Assembly (NCBI GenBank): GCA_000403275.2
Contig: KE159598.1
Coordinates: 1 to 64,000 of the forward strand
Length of the DNA: 64,000 nt
Direction of reading: 5' to 3'
DNA from: Lachnospiraceae bacterium 28-4
GTDB lineage: Bacteria; Bacillota; Clostridia; Lachnospirales; Lachnospiraceae
A program made the position numbers and the translations under genes. Of the stretch, positions 42,391-51,724 are shown piece by piece (positions within the stretch are counted from its first letter, which is position 1; each line of letters opens with the position of its first letter). The notes under the pieces are model-generated. The model saw nothing but the letters and a program-made list of their open reading frames with translations, was not told the DNA's origin and ran no database searches.

Positions 42391-43840
42391 CAACCGTCCG
42401 GCATTCCAGCGTATGATAAGTGATATAGAAGCAGGAAAGATAGGCTGTGTGATTACCAAAGACCTTTCAAGGCTTGGACGTAATTACATTGAGTCCGGCA
42501 GCTACATGGAAGTATTTTTCCCAAAACACAATGTACGCTACATAGCTATTACGGACAATTACGACAGCCTGAACAAGCAGGAAATGGACATAGCGCCGTT
42601 TAAGAATATCCTGAATGATATGTACAGCAGGGATATTTCAAAGAAAGTGCTTGCAGGGCGCATGACACGTTCAAGGCAGGGAAAATTCTGCGGGGGACAG
42701 CCGCCTTTGGGACTGATGCGTGATCCTGATGACAACGGGCATCTTATCATTGATCCGGAAACTGCGCCGATTATCAGACGGATATATGACCTTGCGCTTG
42801 ATGGGTTTGGGAACATGAAAATATGCAAGGTTTTGATGGAAGAACGGATACCGATTACAAGAACGCAGACGGGAACGGACTGTGACGTGAATTATTACGC
42901 TTGGAGCGGTTCACGTATCTCCGCTATCCTGAGAAATCCTTTTTACAAGGGCGCACACGTTGTCTGCAAGACACATCAGAAGGGGATACGTTCCAACACT
43001 TACAACATCATTCCGAGGGAGCAGAGGGAAGTCATAGAGGACTGCCACGAAGCCATTATCCCTAAAGCGGAGTGGGAAAAGGTACAGCAGCTTATAGACC
43101 GTAGACCGCCAATCATGAAGGGGAATAACTGTCCATATTACAATATTTTTCATGGCATTGTCTATTGTGCCACCTGTGGAAAGTCCATGCAGGTGCGTTA
43201 TGAAAAGGTGGGCAGGACGGACAAAGACCGCCGGACAGGGAAAGAACGTGAGCCGATAGATAAGGCATATTATATCTGCCAGACTTATAACCGTTTGGGT
43301 AAAAATGCCTGTACAAGCCATAAAATTGAAGCAAGGGATTTATACAACCTTGTGCTTTCGGACATACAGGAAGTTGCAGCGATGGCATTAAAGGACAAAG
43401 AAGCGTTTTATAGAAGATTAAGCCGTAGAATGGAGAAACAGTACCTTGCAGATACGGACAGTCTGAAAAAGGAATTTGAGAGCCTTGCAGGGCGCAATCA
43501 GGAGATAGATGATACTTTTATCAGCCTATATGCAGATAAAGCAAAAGGAATACTTACGGAAAAGCGTTTTTTGAAGCTGACGGACGCAATGGAAAAGGAA
43601 CAGGAAAGCAACCAGAACCGTATGCAGGAAATAGCAGCACTTATCAGTGAGGAGGAACATTCAGAGGGCGATGTGCAGATGTTTATGGGGGAAATCAGGC
43701 GTTATGCTGCCATAACGGAGCTTGATGAAACAGTGTTAAACCGACTGATTAACCGCATACTGATTGGAGAACCTAAGAAAGTGGACGGGGTAAAGACACA
43801 GGAAGTACGGATTGTATATAATTTTGTTGGGGAGCTATAA
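42391..43840 (+). pseudogene. Large serine recombinase of the mobilizable transposon, 3' part
   Basis: Continues the gene started at 10896: [41 protein letters not shown], the recombinase domain, a zinc ribbon (CATCGKSMQ...C) and a coiled-coil C-terminus. The open frame extends upstream to 42323, but those residues come from the inserted element. Together the parts make 553 aa, a normal length for TnpX-type recombinases. Confidence 0.9.
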
Positions 43841-44107
43841 AATAAAAAATTTTCATTATTTCTGAAAAATTTATAATACAATATATAAACTTTAAACATA
43901 TTTTGTGTCAAATTATTGTATTCATTTCAATATACGAGATATTACAGAATATAAATAAGGCTAAATACTTTATTTATATCTGATAAAATTGACTTCTTTT
44001 TCTATTAATTTTATATAAATAGGAAAAATATAAAATTTTTTATTTTTTTGTAACGTTTTTAAATAAATTTCTATTTATATTTAGAAGGAAAGGGGTGATA
44101 GCTATAA
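43841..44107. other. AT-rich intergenic region with a possible ECF promoter
   Basis: Very AT-rich. TGTAACGTTTTT (44049-44060) resembles the AAC-containing -35 of ECF-type promoters, about 50 nt upstream of the sigma factor start. No gene seen. Confidence 0.4.
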
Positions 44108-44620
44108 ATGGATTTACAGGAAGTATATATAAATTATGCAAATGATATTAAAAGATTTTTATTTTGTCTGACACATAATTATGATTTGTCTGAAGAACTG
44201 ACTCAAGAAACATTTTATCAAGCCTGTAAATCTATAGAAAGATATGATGGTACTTGTAAAATGTCTGTTTGGCTATGCCAAATAGCAAAACACGTATTTT
44301 ATGATTATTTGAAAAAGCAAAAACATTATGGTCAAGTTAGTATTGATGAAAACTTTGATTTTATTGCAGAAGAAAATCCACACCAAATTTCATTAGAGGA
44401 TTACTTTGTAATTAAGGAACAGGCAGAGGACATAATACATGCCGCTTTGAATATGAAAGAACCTTATAGTAAAATTTTTTTATTAAGAACATTAGGTGAA
44501 ATGAGTTTTAAGGAAATTGGATACATATTTAAAAAAAGTGATAACTGGGCGCGCGTTACCTATTATCGTGCAAAGGAAATGTTAAATGAAAGGGTTAATC
44601 ATAATGAAAGTGACATGTAA
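44108..44620 (+). CDS. ECF-type RNA polymerase sigma factor
   Basis: 170 aa. Region 2 (YINYANDIKRFLFCLTHNYDLSEELTQETFYQACKSIERYDG) and region 4 (ALNMKEPYSKIFLLRTLGEMSFKEIGYIFKKSDNWARVTYYRAKEML) are clear. It overlaps the anti-sigma gene by 17 nt. Much more AT-rich than the transfer genes, a sign of separate origin. It likely activates its own operon and the secreted protein gene. Confidence 0.9.
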   Translation: MDLQEVYINYANDIKRFLFCLTHNYDLSEELTQETFYQACKSIERYDGTCKMSVWLCQIAKHVFYDYLKKQKHYGQVSIDENFDFIAEENPHQISLEDYFVIKEQAEDIIHAALNMKEPYSKIFLLRTLGEMSFKEIGYIFKKSDNWARVTYYRAKEMLNERVNHNESDM

Positions 44621-45224
44621 TATTATTAAAGATTTAATGCCATCATTTGTAGATGAAATTTGTAGTGAAGATTCTAAAAATTTAATTTATGAGCATATAC
44701 AAAGTTGTGAACAATGTAAAGAGTTCTTAGAGTCTATGAAAAAACCTCTTCAGTCTGTCGAGTTAAGCGTAGAAAAAGACAAATTGAAAGCACAAAAACC
44801 ATTTAAAAAAATAAATAAAATGCATCGGATTAGAATTATTATAGTCGCTATAGCTGTAATGCTAATGACAATGATAGGTATGATGGTCGTAATTAATGTT
44901 GGTGCCATAAATAACTTTTTGTTTCCCCATCAGATATCTGTCATTAATGAGGAGGATGGCTTTGGAGAATGGAAGGCTATATCATTTGAGGGCAATCAGT
45001 ATTTAATTTATGATTCAATATTCTATAAGAAAACAGTTACTAATAATGCCAACAGTACGGATAGCATAAAAATGAGGATATTAGATAAAAAAGGGAACAT
45101 TGTATTAAATGATTTAATAATTGACGCTGGAACTACTATTAACTTAAAGGAACTAGAAAACAATAAATATTATACAGTAGAAATATGGGCAGACAATGGA
45201 TGGTATATGCTTAACTTTAGATAA
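44604..45224 (+). CDS. Zinc-binding anti-sigma factor with external domain
   Basis: 206 aa from the ATG at 44604. The N-terminal ZAS motif is HIQSCEQC (H31, C35, C38). One transmembrane helix (about 76-100, IRIIIVAIAVMLMTMIGMMVV), then an outside domain (101-206). Residues about 144-206 (VTNNANSTDSIKMRILDKKG...) resemble the C-terminal domain of the secreted protein encoded next (VTNDASNPCSIKVRIVNEAG...). It would hold the ECF factor until the outside domain senses a signal. Confidence 0.85.
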   Translation: MKVTCNIIKDLMPSFVDEICSEDSKNLIYEHIQSCEQCKEFLESMKKPLQSVELSVEKDKLKAQKPFKKINKMHRIRIIIVAIAVMLMTMIGMMVVINVGAINNFLFPHQISVINEEDGFGEWKAISFEGNQYLIYDSIFYKKTVTNNANSTDSIKMRILDKKGNIVLNDLIIDAGTTINLKELENNKYYTVEIWADNGWYMLNFR

Positions 45225-45277
45225 GGTAGTAATAGTGCTACGCATTTTAAAAATATCATTTGTGGAAGGAGACAAAA

Positions 45278-45700
45278 ATGAAAAGAAGATTAGGAAGGTT
45301 ATTAATGGTAACAGGAGTATGTGCATCACTCGCGGTTAGCCCCATAGTAGCGTTTGCGAGTGAAAGCGAGTCGGAAGTTGTTGTAGCAGATTCTGTTCAG
45401 GAGCAGATTCAACCACGTGTAAATTGGTCAGGAACAGCATATTTGGCAGCGAAGCAATGGTGCAACGTTACGTCATCAAACAATCTTTTTCCTGATTCGC
45501 CCAAAGTAACGAATGACGCGTCTAATCCTTGTTCCATCAAAGTGCGGATTGTTAATGAAGCTGGTGCAGTGGTTGGAAAAGAAAAAGAAGTTGAGGTAGG
45601 CAAAAGTGTTACGATGGATCAAATACCTGCGCTAAGTGGTACATACACATTGCAGGCTTACTCAGAAAAGGCAGGAAATTTTACAATTTCTATTGATTAA
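45278..45700 (+). CDS. Small secreted protein, cargo of the ECF module
   Basis: 140 aa from the ATG at 45278 (GGAAGGAG upstream). Signal peptide with basic start and hydrophobic core, cleavage probably after AFA (residue 27). The mature part has an acidic spacer (28-45) and a domain with two Cys (C62 and C85) and the segment VTNDASNPCSIKVRIVNEAGAVVG. No enzyme motif seen. Related to the anti-sigma external domain; possibly a bacteriocin-like, adhesive or signal protein. Confidence 0.7.
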   Translation: MKRRLGRLLMVTGVCASLAVSPIVAFASESESEVVVADSVQEQIQPRVNWSGTAYLAAKQWCNVTSSNNLFPDSPKVTNDASNPCSIKVRIVNEAGAVVGKEKEVEVGKSVTMDQIPALSGTYTLQAYSEKAGNFTISID

Positions 45701-45778
45701 TGTGTGTTGAATGTTTTTATATGTTGTGGTAAGGGTATTTTAGCATAAGATTATTACATCATATAATTCAAAAATAAC

Positions 45779-45815
45779 AAAAAAGCAGGGATTCGAGAGA
45801 GTCCCTGCTTTTTTG
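45779..45815 (+). terminator. Terminator at the right end of the mobilizable transposon
   Basis: AAAGCAGGGA pairs with TCCCTGCTTT, followed by TTTT. Lies 79 nt after the secreted protein gene and 41 nt before the element boundary. Confidence 0.85.
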
Positions 45816-45858
45816 TGTGCGCAAAATTAAACTCATCACTTGACAATGTTGCATAGAT

Positions 45859-46113
45859 CTGATGTCGGTGGACGAGCTGGCCGTGATGGACGGCGGGAAA
45901 TGTCTGCTGCAGATCAGGGGCGTGCGCCCTTTTCTCTCCCGGAAATACGATATTACCAGACACCCAAATTACCGGCTGCTTTCCGATTTCAATGAGAAGA
46001 ACGCTTTTGACATTGAGAAATTTTTATCTACGAAAATGCCGGTGCGTCCCGGCGAGCTGTACCGCAATTATGAGGTCACAGCGGAGGATCTGGAGGCTCC
46101 GGCTGCAGGATGA
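45859..46113 (+). pseudogene. virD4: virD4/traG coupling protein, 3' fragment
   Basis: LMSVDELAVMDGGKCLLQIRGVRPFLSRKYDITRHPNYRLLSDFNEKNAFDIEKFLS continues the reading broken at 1696 and matches the C-terminus of the intact VirD4 at 38522-40330. It marks the right flank of the 44-kb insertion. Confidence 0.92.
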
Positions 46114-46235
46114 TGTAGCTGCCTGTTAAAGTTTCTGGCTTTGGCAGGCTTTTTTTCGCCGGAAGGAGGTCCTATTGAGGATTCGCGCCCCTCCCTGACA
46201 ACTGAATACTTTCCAGGTATGACCTGGAACATGCC

Positions 46236-46283
46236 GCCCCTGTGCTTTATGCAGATTTTCTTAAAGCACAGGGGCGTTTTTTC
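46236..46283 (+). terminator. Terminator between virD4 remnant and maff2
   Basis: CGCCCCTGTGCTTT pairs with AAAGCACAGGGGCG, followed by TTTTTT. A weaker GCCTG/CAGGC hairpin with a T run lies at about 46122-46157. Similar internal terminators precede Maff2 in the intact element (38029-38056). Confidence 0.85.
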
Positions 46284-46348
46284 GTTTCCGGCCTGATACG
46301 GCCACAACACAAAAACATGATTTCTTAAATTAAAGGAGGACAACATTT

Positions 46349-46463
46349 ATGGCTTTTTTTACAAGTGCGATTGATACCCTGAAAATCCTGGTTATTGCTT
46401 TGGGTGCCGGCCTCGGCGCATGGGGCGTGATCAACCTTCTGGAAGGTTACGGCAATGACAACC
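46349..46463 (+). CDS. Maff2-family protein, exon 1
   Basis: ATG at 46349 after AAAGGAGG. AFFTSAIDTLKILVIALGAGLGAWGVINLLEGYGNDN, then a group II intron begins at GTGCGAC. Exon 2 is 50863-50912; joining gives a continuous frame (GNDN-PQSGAKSQGIKQFMAN). Homolog of 37741-37956. The second membrane helix is missing after exon 2. Confidence 0.85.
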
Positions 46464-47248
46464 GTGCGACACGTTCGTAACTGAAAAGGTTACGCACTAA
46501 GTCGAAAGGCTAAAAAGCCTGAAATCTTAGGAGAACTGACAATCCGATGGGTGGAATGACAGGGTAACGCCTTGAAACGCCCACACTGATACTCCGATTG
46601 GCGGCGGTATGCAACTGCCTAACCGTCAAAAGCTCGGTGAAGTCGGCAGAGAGTGACCGTAAGCGGGATTTTCCCGCACGAAACCTGTCCAGAGGTGGAC
46701 GGCGTCACCTATATGCCGGGTGTCGGATACTCATGGTGAGAATGTATGAAAATACTGGCGTACTTCCGAATGTACGGGTCTAAACGTTTGGATTTGTCGA
46801 AAGGCATTTCCCCATTAAATTGGGGTGTCCGTGGATTAGTAAGATTGGTTGTTATGAACGTCCACATACCGTTACAGGCGGTAAGATTCTTTGAATTGGG
46901 CACAGGCTTAGAGGAAGCACCTAAAAGTATCCAATGATAGGATTGTTGGAACGTGGTAAACCGGGACGTGAATGATAAAGCTGTTGCAGGCTGATGTCAC
47001 GCTGATGAGGAAAAGCGAAAACCAGCAGAAAATGCTGGTATATCAGTTATGATATTCCACTATCGCTATAACTTATCTTAATCCCGGCGAAAGTGGTGGC
47101 ACAGTACCTGTGAAGCGGGAATAAAAAGCCCGTGGAGGGATAGCCACCAGTCGGATTTACTATGAAACACAACCTTCCGGGTAGCCCAAAAAGCGCAGAC
47201 TGCCCCTGTCAAACTCAAAAAAGCTGATTTTAAACTTAACTGACAGGT

Positions 47249-48484
47249 TTATGCGGCAACTACTGGAGCTTCCCAACCAAGCGCTTTTAACTTTTTAAGG
47301 TATGCATTGATCTTGCGTTCCTTGTTGAACTGGTTGTAATAATCAGCTCCCAGATCCTTGAAAACAACACCATCCTTGAGGATGTGGTATATCGCAATGA
47401 GCATGGAATGGGCAACGGCCACATAGGCACGCCTTGTCCCTCGGTGGGCACTTATCCGCATAAACTGAGCATGGAAGTAAGACTTCTTGTTTTTTACAGC
47501 TGCATGCGCACAGGTGATCAATGTTGTCCGTAGTAGAGAGTTCCCTTTTCTGGTCTTTCCAGATTTTCTCTTTTTGGCGCTTTCATTGTCTCCAGGACAC
47601 AACCCTGCCCAGGATGAAATGTGTTTATCCGTTGGAAAACGCTCCATATCCGTACCAATGACAGAAATGATGGCCTGGGCACTGGTATTGCCTATGCCAG
47701 TCACGTCCTGGATTGCCTGGGAAGCTTGCTTTTCCTCCGGTTTCATGAAGTTGTCAATCTCATCATCCAGATTTCTGATGTGAATATTCAGTTCGTCCAA
47801 ATGGATGAGAAGTTCCTTCATCATCCGGCGCTGGAGAGATGACATGACACCATTGAGATCATCAATGATCTGCTCCCTGGTGGCTTTGAGATTATGGGCA
47901 ATGACCTTCTGATTATACATCTCATCGTATTTTGCCTCATCGATGGGCTCCCCGGTAAGGAGATACTCCAGGATGCTGCGGGCGCTTTTGCCATTGATGT
48001 CAGATACGGTCCCGGACAACTTGATGTTGGCTCCTTCCAGCATCTTCTGGAGCCTGTTCAATTCTCTGGTACGTTCACCTACAAGGCTTTTGCGATAACG
48101 GACTAATTCCCTCAGTTCCCGCTGGTCTTTGTCGGGAATGTAACTGGGCTGAAGCAGACCGTGCTGTAAAAGGTCAGCGATCCATTCCGCATCTTTTACG
48201 TCTGTTTTTCGACCTGGAACAGCTTTCATATGGCGGGCATTGACCACCATGGCATTCAAGTCAGAAGATTCAAGGATGTTGTACAGAGGCTTCCAATAAG
48301 AGGCTGTACTCTCCATAGCGACCATTTCACAGCCGCCTTCTTTGAGCCAGTCAGCCAATGAGAGGAGTTCTCTGGTTGTTGCGCCAAACTCACGCACGTC
48401 CTGCTTTTTGCCGCATCGGAAGCAGGCAACGATAAGTTTTTTGTGAACATCAATACCACAACAATTGTCGTAAATTCTATCCAT
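47249..48484 (-). CDS. IS110-family transposase (DEDD type)
   Basis: 411 aa. The N-terminal RuvC-like domain has GIDVHKK, VAMESTASYWKPL and KTDVKDAEWIADLLQHGL, giving the D-E-D-D set. The C-terminal transposase_20 domain has ITGIGNTSAQAIISVIGTDMERFPT..SWAGLCPGDNESA and the probable nucleophile Ser in GNSLLRTTL. It reads against the intron and lies between its 5' domains and the maturase gene. Starts at the ATG at 48484 after AGGAGG. Confidence 0.93.
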   Translation of the reverse strand: MDRIYDNCCGIDVHKKLIVACFRCGKKQDVREFGATTRELLSLADWLKEGGCEMVAMESTASYWKPLYNILESSDLNAMVVNARHMKAVPGRKTDVKDAEWIADLLQHGLLQPSYIPDKDQRELRELVRYRKSLVGERTRELNRLQKMLEGANIKLSGTVSDINGKSARSILEYLLTGEPIDEAKYDEMYNQKVIAHNLKATREQIIDDLNGVMSSLQRRMMKELLIHLDELNIHIRNLDDEIDNFMKPEEKQASQAIQDVTGIGNTSAQAIISVIGTDMERFPTDKHISSWAGLCPGDNESAKKRKSGKTRKGNSLLRTTLITCAHAAVKNKKSYFHAQFMRISAHRGTRRAYVAVAHSMLIAIYHILKDGVVFKDLGADYYNQFNKERKINAYLKKLKALGWEAPVVAA

Positions 48485-48831
48485 ACTGGCACCTCCTGGT
48501 GGAATTTACGGCACGGTACTCTGTCTCTTATCATTTTACTATACGTCCTTTTGCCGTGAACCGGGGTTCTTAAATGGCTGGACAGGTGGTGGTGCAAATG
48601 AGAGTACCTGAAATCAGTTTAGAAAACGGGCTTCCAGCCCAAAATAAACACGATTTTTGCCGTTGCCATAAGTATAAATAACGGCACAAACAAAATCAAG
48701 AACCTATCGTCTGCACAGTTTCATTTATGGTGGTGCCAAGTGTGCGGGCATGGAGGTTTAGAAACAAAAACTGAAAACATAACAAACACAGCTTCGAGTA
48801 TGACAAAGAAAATCCTAACCGAAAGGGGTGG
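48485..48831. other. Non-coding region upstream of the IS110 transposase and maturase
   Basis: 347 bp. The part next to the transposase start (about 48485-48700) is where IS110-family elements encode their bridge RNA. The part next to 48832 belongs to intron domain IV. The exact IS end was not determined. Confidence 0.45.
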
Positions 48832-50712
48832 GTGCCTGTGTTGACTTCGGAGCAGCAAAAGCGCAAACCAAAACAAAGCAAAATCCGCTATACGGAGTAT
48901 TACGACCTGCAAAGCATCTTTGACAGTCTGTATGCTGACAGCCTGAACGGCAAGACCTTTCAGAACCTCATGCGCCTGATTGCAAGTGAGGAAAACATCA
49001 AACTGGCATATCGGACAATTAAGGGCAACAAAGGAAGCGGTACTCCCGGCGTGGATAAGCGGACAATCAAAGACCTTGCCGAACTTCGTGAGGAACAATA
49101 CGTCCGGCTTATTCAAAAACAGTTCAGTTGGTACACTCCCCGCCCGGTGAAACGGGTGGAAATCCCCAAACCCAACGGAAAAACAAGACCGCTGGGGATT
49201 CCTACAATTGTTGACCGCATAGTGCAGCAATGTATTTTACAAGTGCTTGAACCAATCTGTGAAGCAAAGTTCCATGAGCGTTCCAACGGCTTCCGTCCGA
49301 ACCGCTCTACGGAACACGCCATAGCACAATGCTGTCGGCTCATGCAGGTACAGCACTTGCATTATGCGGTGGATATTGATATTCGTGGTTTCTTTGATAA
49401 TGTAAGCCACGGCAAGCTGATAAGGCAGATGTGGGAAATGGGTATCCGGGACAAAAAGCTGTTGTGTATCGTCAAGCAGATGTTAAAGGCACAGGTGGTA
49501 CTTCCAGATGGAACGAGGATAACTCCGACCAAAGGAACACCGCAGGGCGGCATTTTGTCGCCGCTGCTCTCCAACATAGTGCTGAACGAGCTTGACTGGT
49601 GGGTAACTTCCCAGTGGGAGGAAATGCCTACCCATTACGAGTACAAAACCCGGCAGAATGCCCGTGGCACAGACATTAAAAGCCATACCTACCGGGCGCT
49701 CAGACGGAGCAATCTCAAAGAAATGTATATCGTGAGATACGCCGATGACTTCAAAATCTTTTGCCGTAGCCGGCAGGACGCTGAAAAGGCGTTTGAAGCA
49801 ACGCGGCTATGGTTAAAAGACCGGCTCGGACTGGAAATCAGCCCGGAAAAGTCTAAAGTCATCAATCTAAAACAGCGGTATTCGGAGTTTTTGGGATTTA
49901 AGATGAAAGTCTGTCCCAAAGGGAAAAAATATGTGGTCTGTTCACACATGAGTGACAAAGCCGTAAAGCAGGCAAAGGAGAAAATATCTACCGCTATCCG
50001 GGCGATACAGAATCCGGCAGATGACCGGGCGCAATACATCGCCATTCAGCAATACAATTCCGTGGTTGCCGGACTGCACAATTATTACCGTCTGGCAACA
50101 CACATCAGCGTAGATTTTCCAAAGCTGTCCTATGGACTGAAACTGCAAATGGCAAACAGACTGCGGGAATTGACACCAAAAGGAAAACTGGAACGTGGAT
50201 ATATCAAGGAACGGTATGGCAAGAGTAAACAGCTAAGGTTTCTAAACGGACACCCTCTCATTCCAATGGGATATGTCCAAACAAGAAACGCCCAGCACAA
50301 AAAGAAAACCGTCAATCGGTATACATCGGAGGGACGGGCAGAAATCCATAAAAATCTTGGTATCAATACCGATACGATGATATGGCTCATGCAAAACCCT
50401 GTGTTGGATAAAACGATTGAGTTCGCAGACAACCGAATTTCGCTGTTTGCGGCTCAATATGGGAGGTGTGCCGTAACTGGTGCTGACCTTATGCTGTATG
50501 ACATTCGCTGTCACCATAAAGTGCCGCTTGAAAACGGTGGTACAGATGAATATGGCAACCTTGTTCTTGCAACCGAAGCAGTACATATCTTAATCCATGC
50601 CACTTTGGGAGAAACAATCCAGAAGTACCTAAATGAACTCCAACTGAACAAAAAACAACTGGAAAAACTGAATAAACTGCGGAAACTGGCGGGAACGCCT
50701 GTAATCGCATAA
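48832..50712 (+). CDS. ltrA: Group II intron reverse transcriptase/maturase
   Basis: 626 aa, probably from GTG 48832 (AAAGGGGTGG upstream). RT domain with FRPNRSTEHAI, GGILSPLLSNI and the catalytic YADD in IVRYADDFKIF. Maturase X domain at about 400-500. C-terminal HNH endonuclease (CAVTGADLMLYDIRCHHKVPLENGGTDEYGNL..HILIH). The full set suggests an active retro-homing intron, if the RNA interrupted by IS110 still folds. Confidence 0.94.
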   Translation: MPVLTSEQQKRKPKQSKIRYTEYYDLQSIFDSLYADSLNGKTFQNLMRLIASEENIKLAYRTIKGNKGSGTPGVDKRTIKDLAELREEQYVRLIQKQFSWYTPRPVKRVEIPKPNGKTRPLGIPTIVDRIVQQCILQVLEPICEAKFHERSNGFRPNRSTEHAIAQCCRLMQVQHLHYAVDIDIRGFFDNVSHGKLIRQMWEMGIRDKKLLCIVKQMLKAQVVLPDGTRITPTKGTPQGGILSPLLSNIVLNELDWWVTSQWEEMPTHYEYKTRQNARGTDIKSHTYRALRRSNLKEMYIVRYADDFKIFCRSRQDAEKAFEATRLWLKDRLGLEISPEKSKVINLKQRYSEFLGFKMKVCPKGKKYVVCSHMSDKAVKQAKEKISTAIRAIQNPADDRAQYIAIQQYNSVVAGLHNYYRLATHISVDFPKLSYGLKLQMANRLRELTPKGKLERGYIKERYGKSKQLRFLNGHPLIPMGYVQTRNAQHKKKTVNRYTSEGRAEIHKNLGINTDTMIWLMQNPVLDKTIEFADNRISLFAAQYGRCAVTGADLMLYDIRCHHKVPLENGGTDEYGNLVLATEAVHILIHATLGETIQKYLNELQLNKKQLEKLNKLRKLAGTPVIA

Positions 50713-50862
50713 CAAATCTTTTAATGCTGTAACGAAGTGTGTAAGTTATGTTTAAAATGAACAATTTCTAAATTCGATGGGGCGCCGTGTGCGGTGAAAG
50801 CCGCATGCACGGTGCTAAGCGGGGGAAAAGCCGGAAACATTTGAAACTGTAGGCTTACCTAT

Positions 50863-50912
50863 CGCAATCGGGCGCAAAATCACAGGGAATCAAGCAGTTC
50901 ATGGCTAATTAA
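50863..50912 (+). CDS. Maff2-family protein, exon 2 (truncated)
   Basis: Continues exon 1 as PQSGAKSQGIKQFMAN then TAA. The homolog continues MAGGGVALIGMTLVPLLSGLFG. The loss of homology right after ATGGC suggests the left end of the next mobile element is here. Confidence 0.75.
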
Positions 50913-51065
50913 AGGGAACAAAAAGAAAGGAAAACCAATCCAGACGGTATCAGCGGTAGGCTACAAGAATAAATTGTGATTTCACAAGATTGGTGTTATA
51001 ATAAGAGAAAAGTTCTTGCTGGGGCAGCCGCCCCGGTGGTATGGATAGAAAGGCAGGAAAATAAT

Positions 51066-51338
51066 ATGCACATCAGCTATAAACCACTCTGGCACACACT
51101 GTTAGAGCGTGATATGAGGAAAGAGGATTTAAGGCTTGCCGCTGGTATGACAACGAATATGATTGCTAATATGAGCAAAGAGGGAAAGCACATCAGTATG
51201 GATACATTAGCCCGTATCTGCGAAACGCTGAATTGTGAAATTACCGATGTGATTGAGTTAGTACCAGATGAGCCTGCTTCCACAGGAGGTAAGGAACATG
51301 AGCGAATTGAAACCAAGAATAACGGAAAACGGAATTGA
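51066..51338 (+). CDS. XRE/Cro-type small regulator
   Basis: 90 aa from the ATG at 51066. HISYKPLWHTLLERDMRKEDLRLAAGMTTNMIANMSKEGKHISMDTLARICETLNCEITDVIEL is a Cro/C1-type helix-turn-helix of the kind leading many Clostridial mobile elements. It overlaps tnpV by 41 nt. Likely controls element genes. Confidence 0.87.
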   Translation: MHISYKPLWHTLLERDMRKEDLRLAAGMTTNMIANMSKEGKHISMDTLARICETLNCEITDVIELVPDEPASTGGKEHERIETKNNGKRN

Positions 51339-51675
51339 TTATATCCTTGTCGGAGATTACTACATCCCGGACTTGAAGCTGCCGGAGGAACACCGCCCTA
51401 TCGGAAAGTACGGACGGATGCACCGGGAATATTTAAGGGAAGTCCACCCAGCCAGATTGAATACATTGATACTGACCGGAGAATTGTGGACATATCTTGC
51501 AGACCTGAACGAACAGGTACAGGAACGGTTAGACAATATTATGGAGCAGATGAAAGCTACCGAGGGCGTGACAGAGGAATTAAAGCGTACCTGTCAAATG
51601 GAATGGGTACAACGATGTAATAACATCCATAACCGGGCAGAAGAAATTGTTTTGCATGAGATGATTTATTCATAA
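51298..51675 (+). CDS. tnpV: TnpV-family transposon protein
   Basis: 125 aa from the ATG at 51298 (AGGAGGTAAGG upstream). SELKPRITENGIDYILVGDYYIPDLKLPEEHRPIGKYGRMHREYLREVHPARLNTLILTGELWTYLADLNEQ is a TnpV of the Tn4451 type. TnpV is not essential for Tn4451 excision; its role is unknown. It marks this region as a Tn4451-like element. Confidence 0.88.
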   Translation: MSELKPRITENGIDYILVGDYYIPDLKLPEEHRPIGKYGRMHREYLREVHPARLNTLILTGELWTYLADLNEQVQERLDNIMEQMKATEGVTEELKRTCQMEWVQRCNNIHNRAEEIVLHEMIYS

Positions 51676-51724
51676 CGGTGTGGTAGAATGATTATGTAAA
51701 TGAATTTGATTTGGGGTGATAAAT

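Larger units (their letters stand above)
46464..50862 (+). mobile_element. Group II intron with maturase ORF, interrupted by an IS110-type element
   Basis: The 5' end GTGCGACACG is a canonical group II start. Domain V near 50783-50816 (GCCGTGTGCGGTGAAAGCC and its pairing half) and a domain VI ending in AT are visible. The RT/maturase ORF is 48832-50712. The 4.4-kb length is explained by an IS110-family insertion around 47.2-48.7 kb. It interrupts maff2 in a way that splicing would repair. Confidence 0.88.

Noticed and set aside
48696..49230. Minus-strand frames opposite the maturase
   Set aside because: Shadows of the reverse transcriptase gene, without ribosome sites or recognisable domains.
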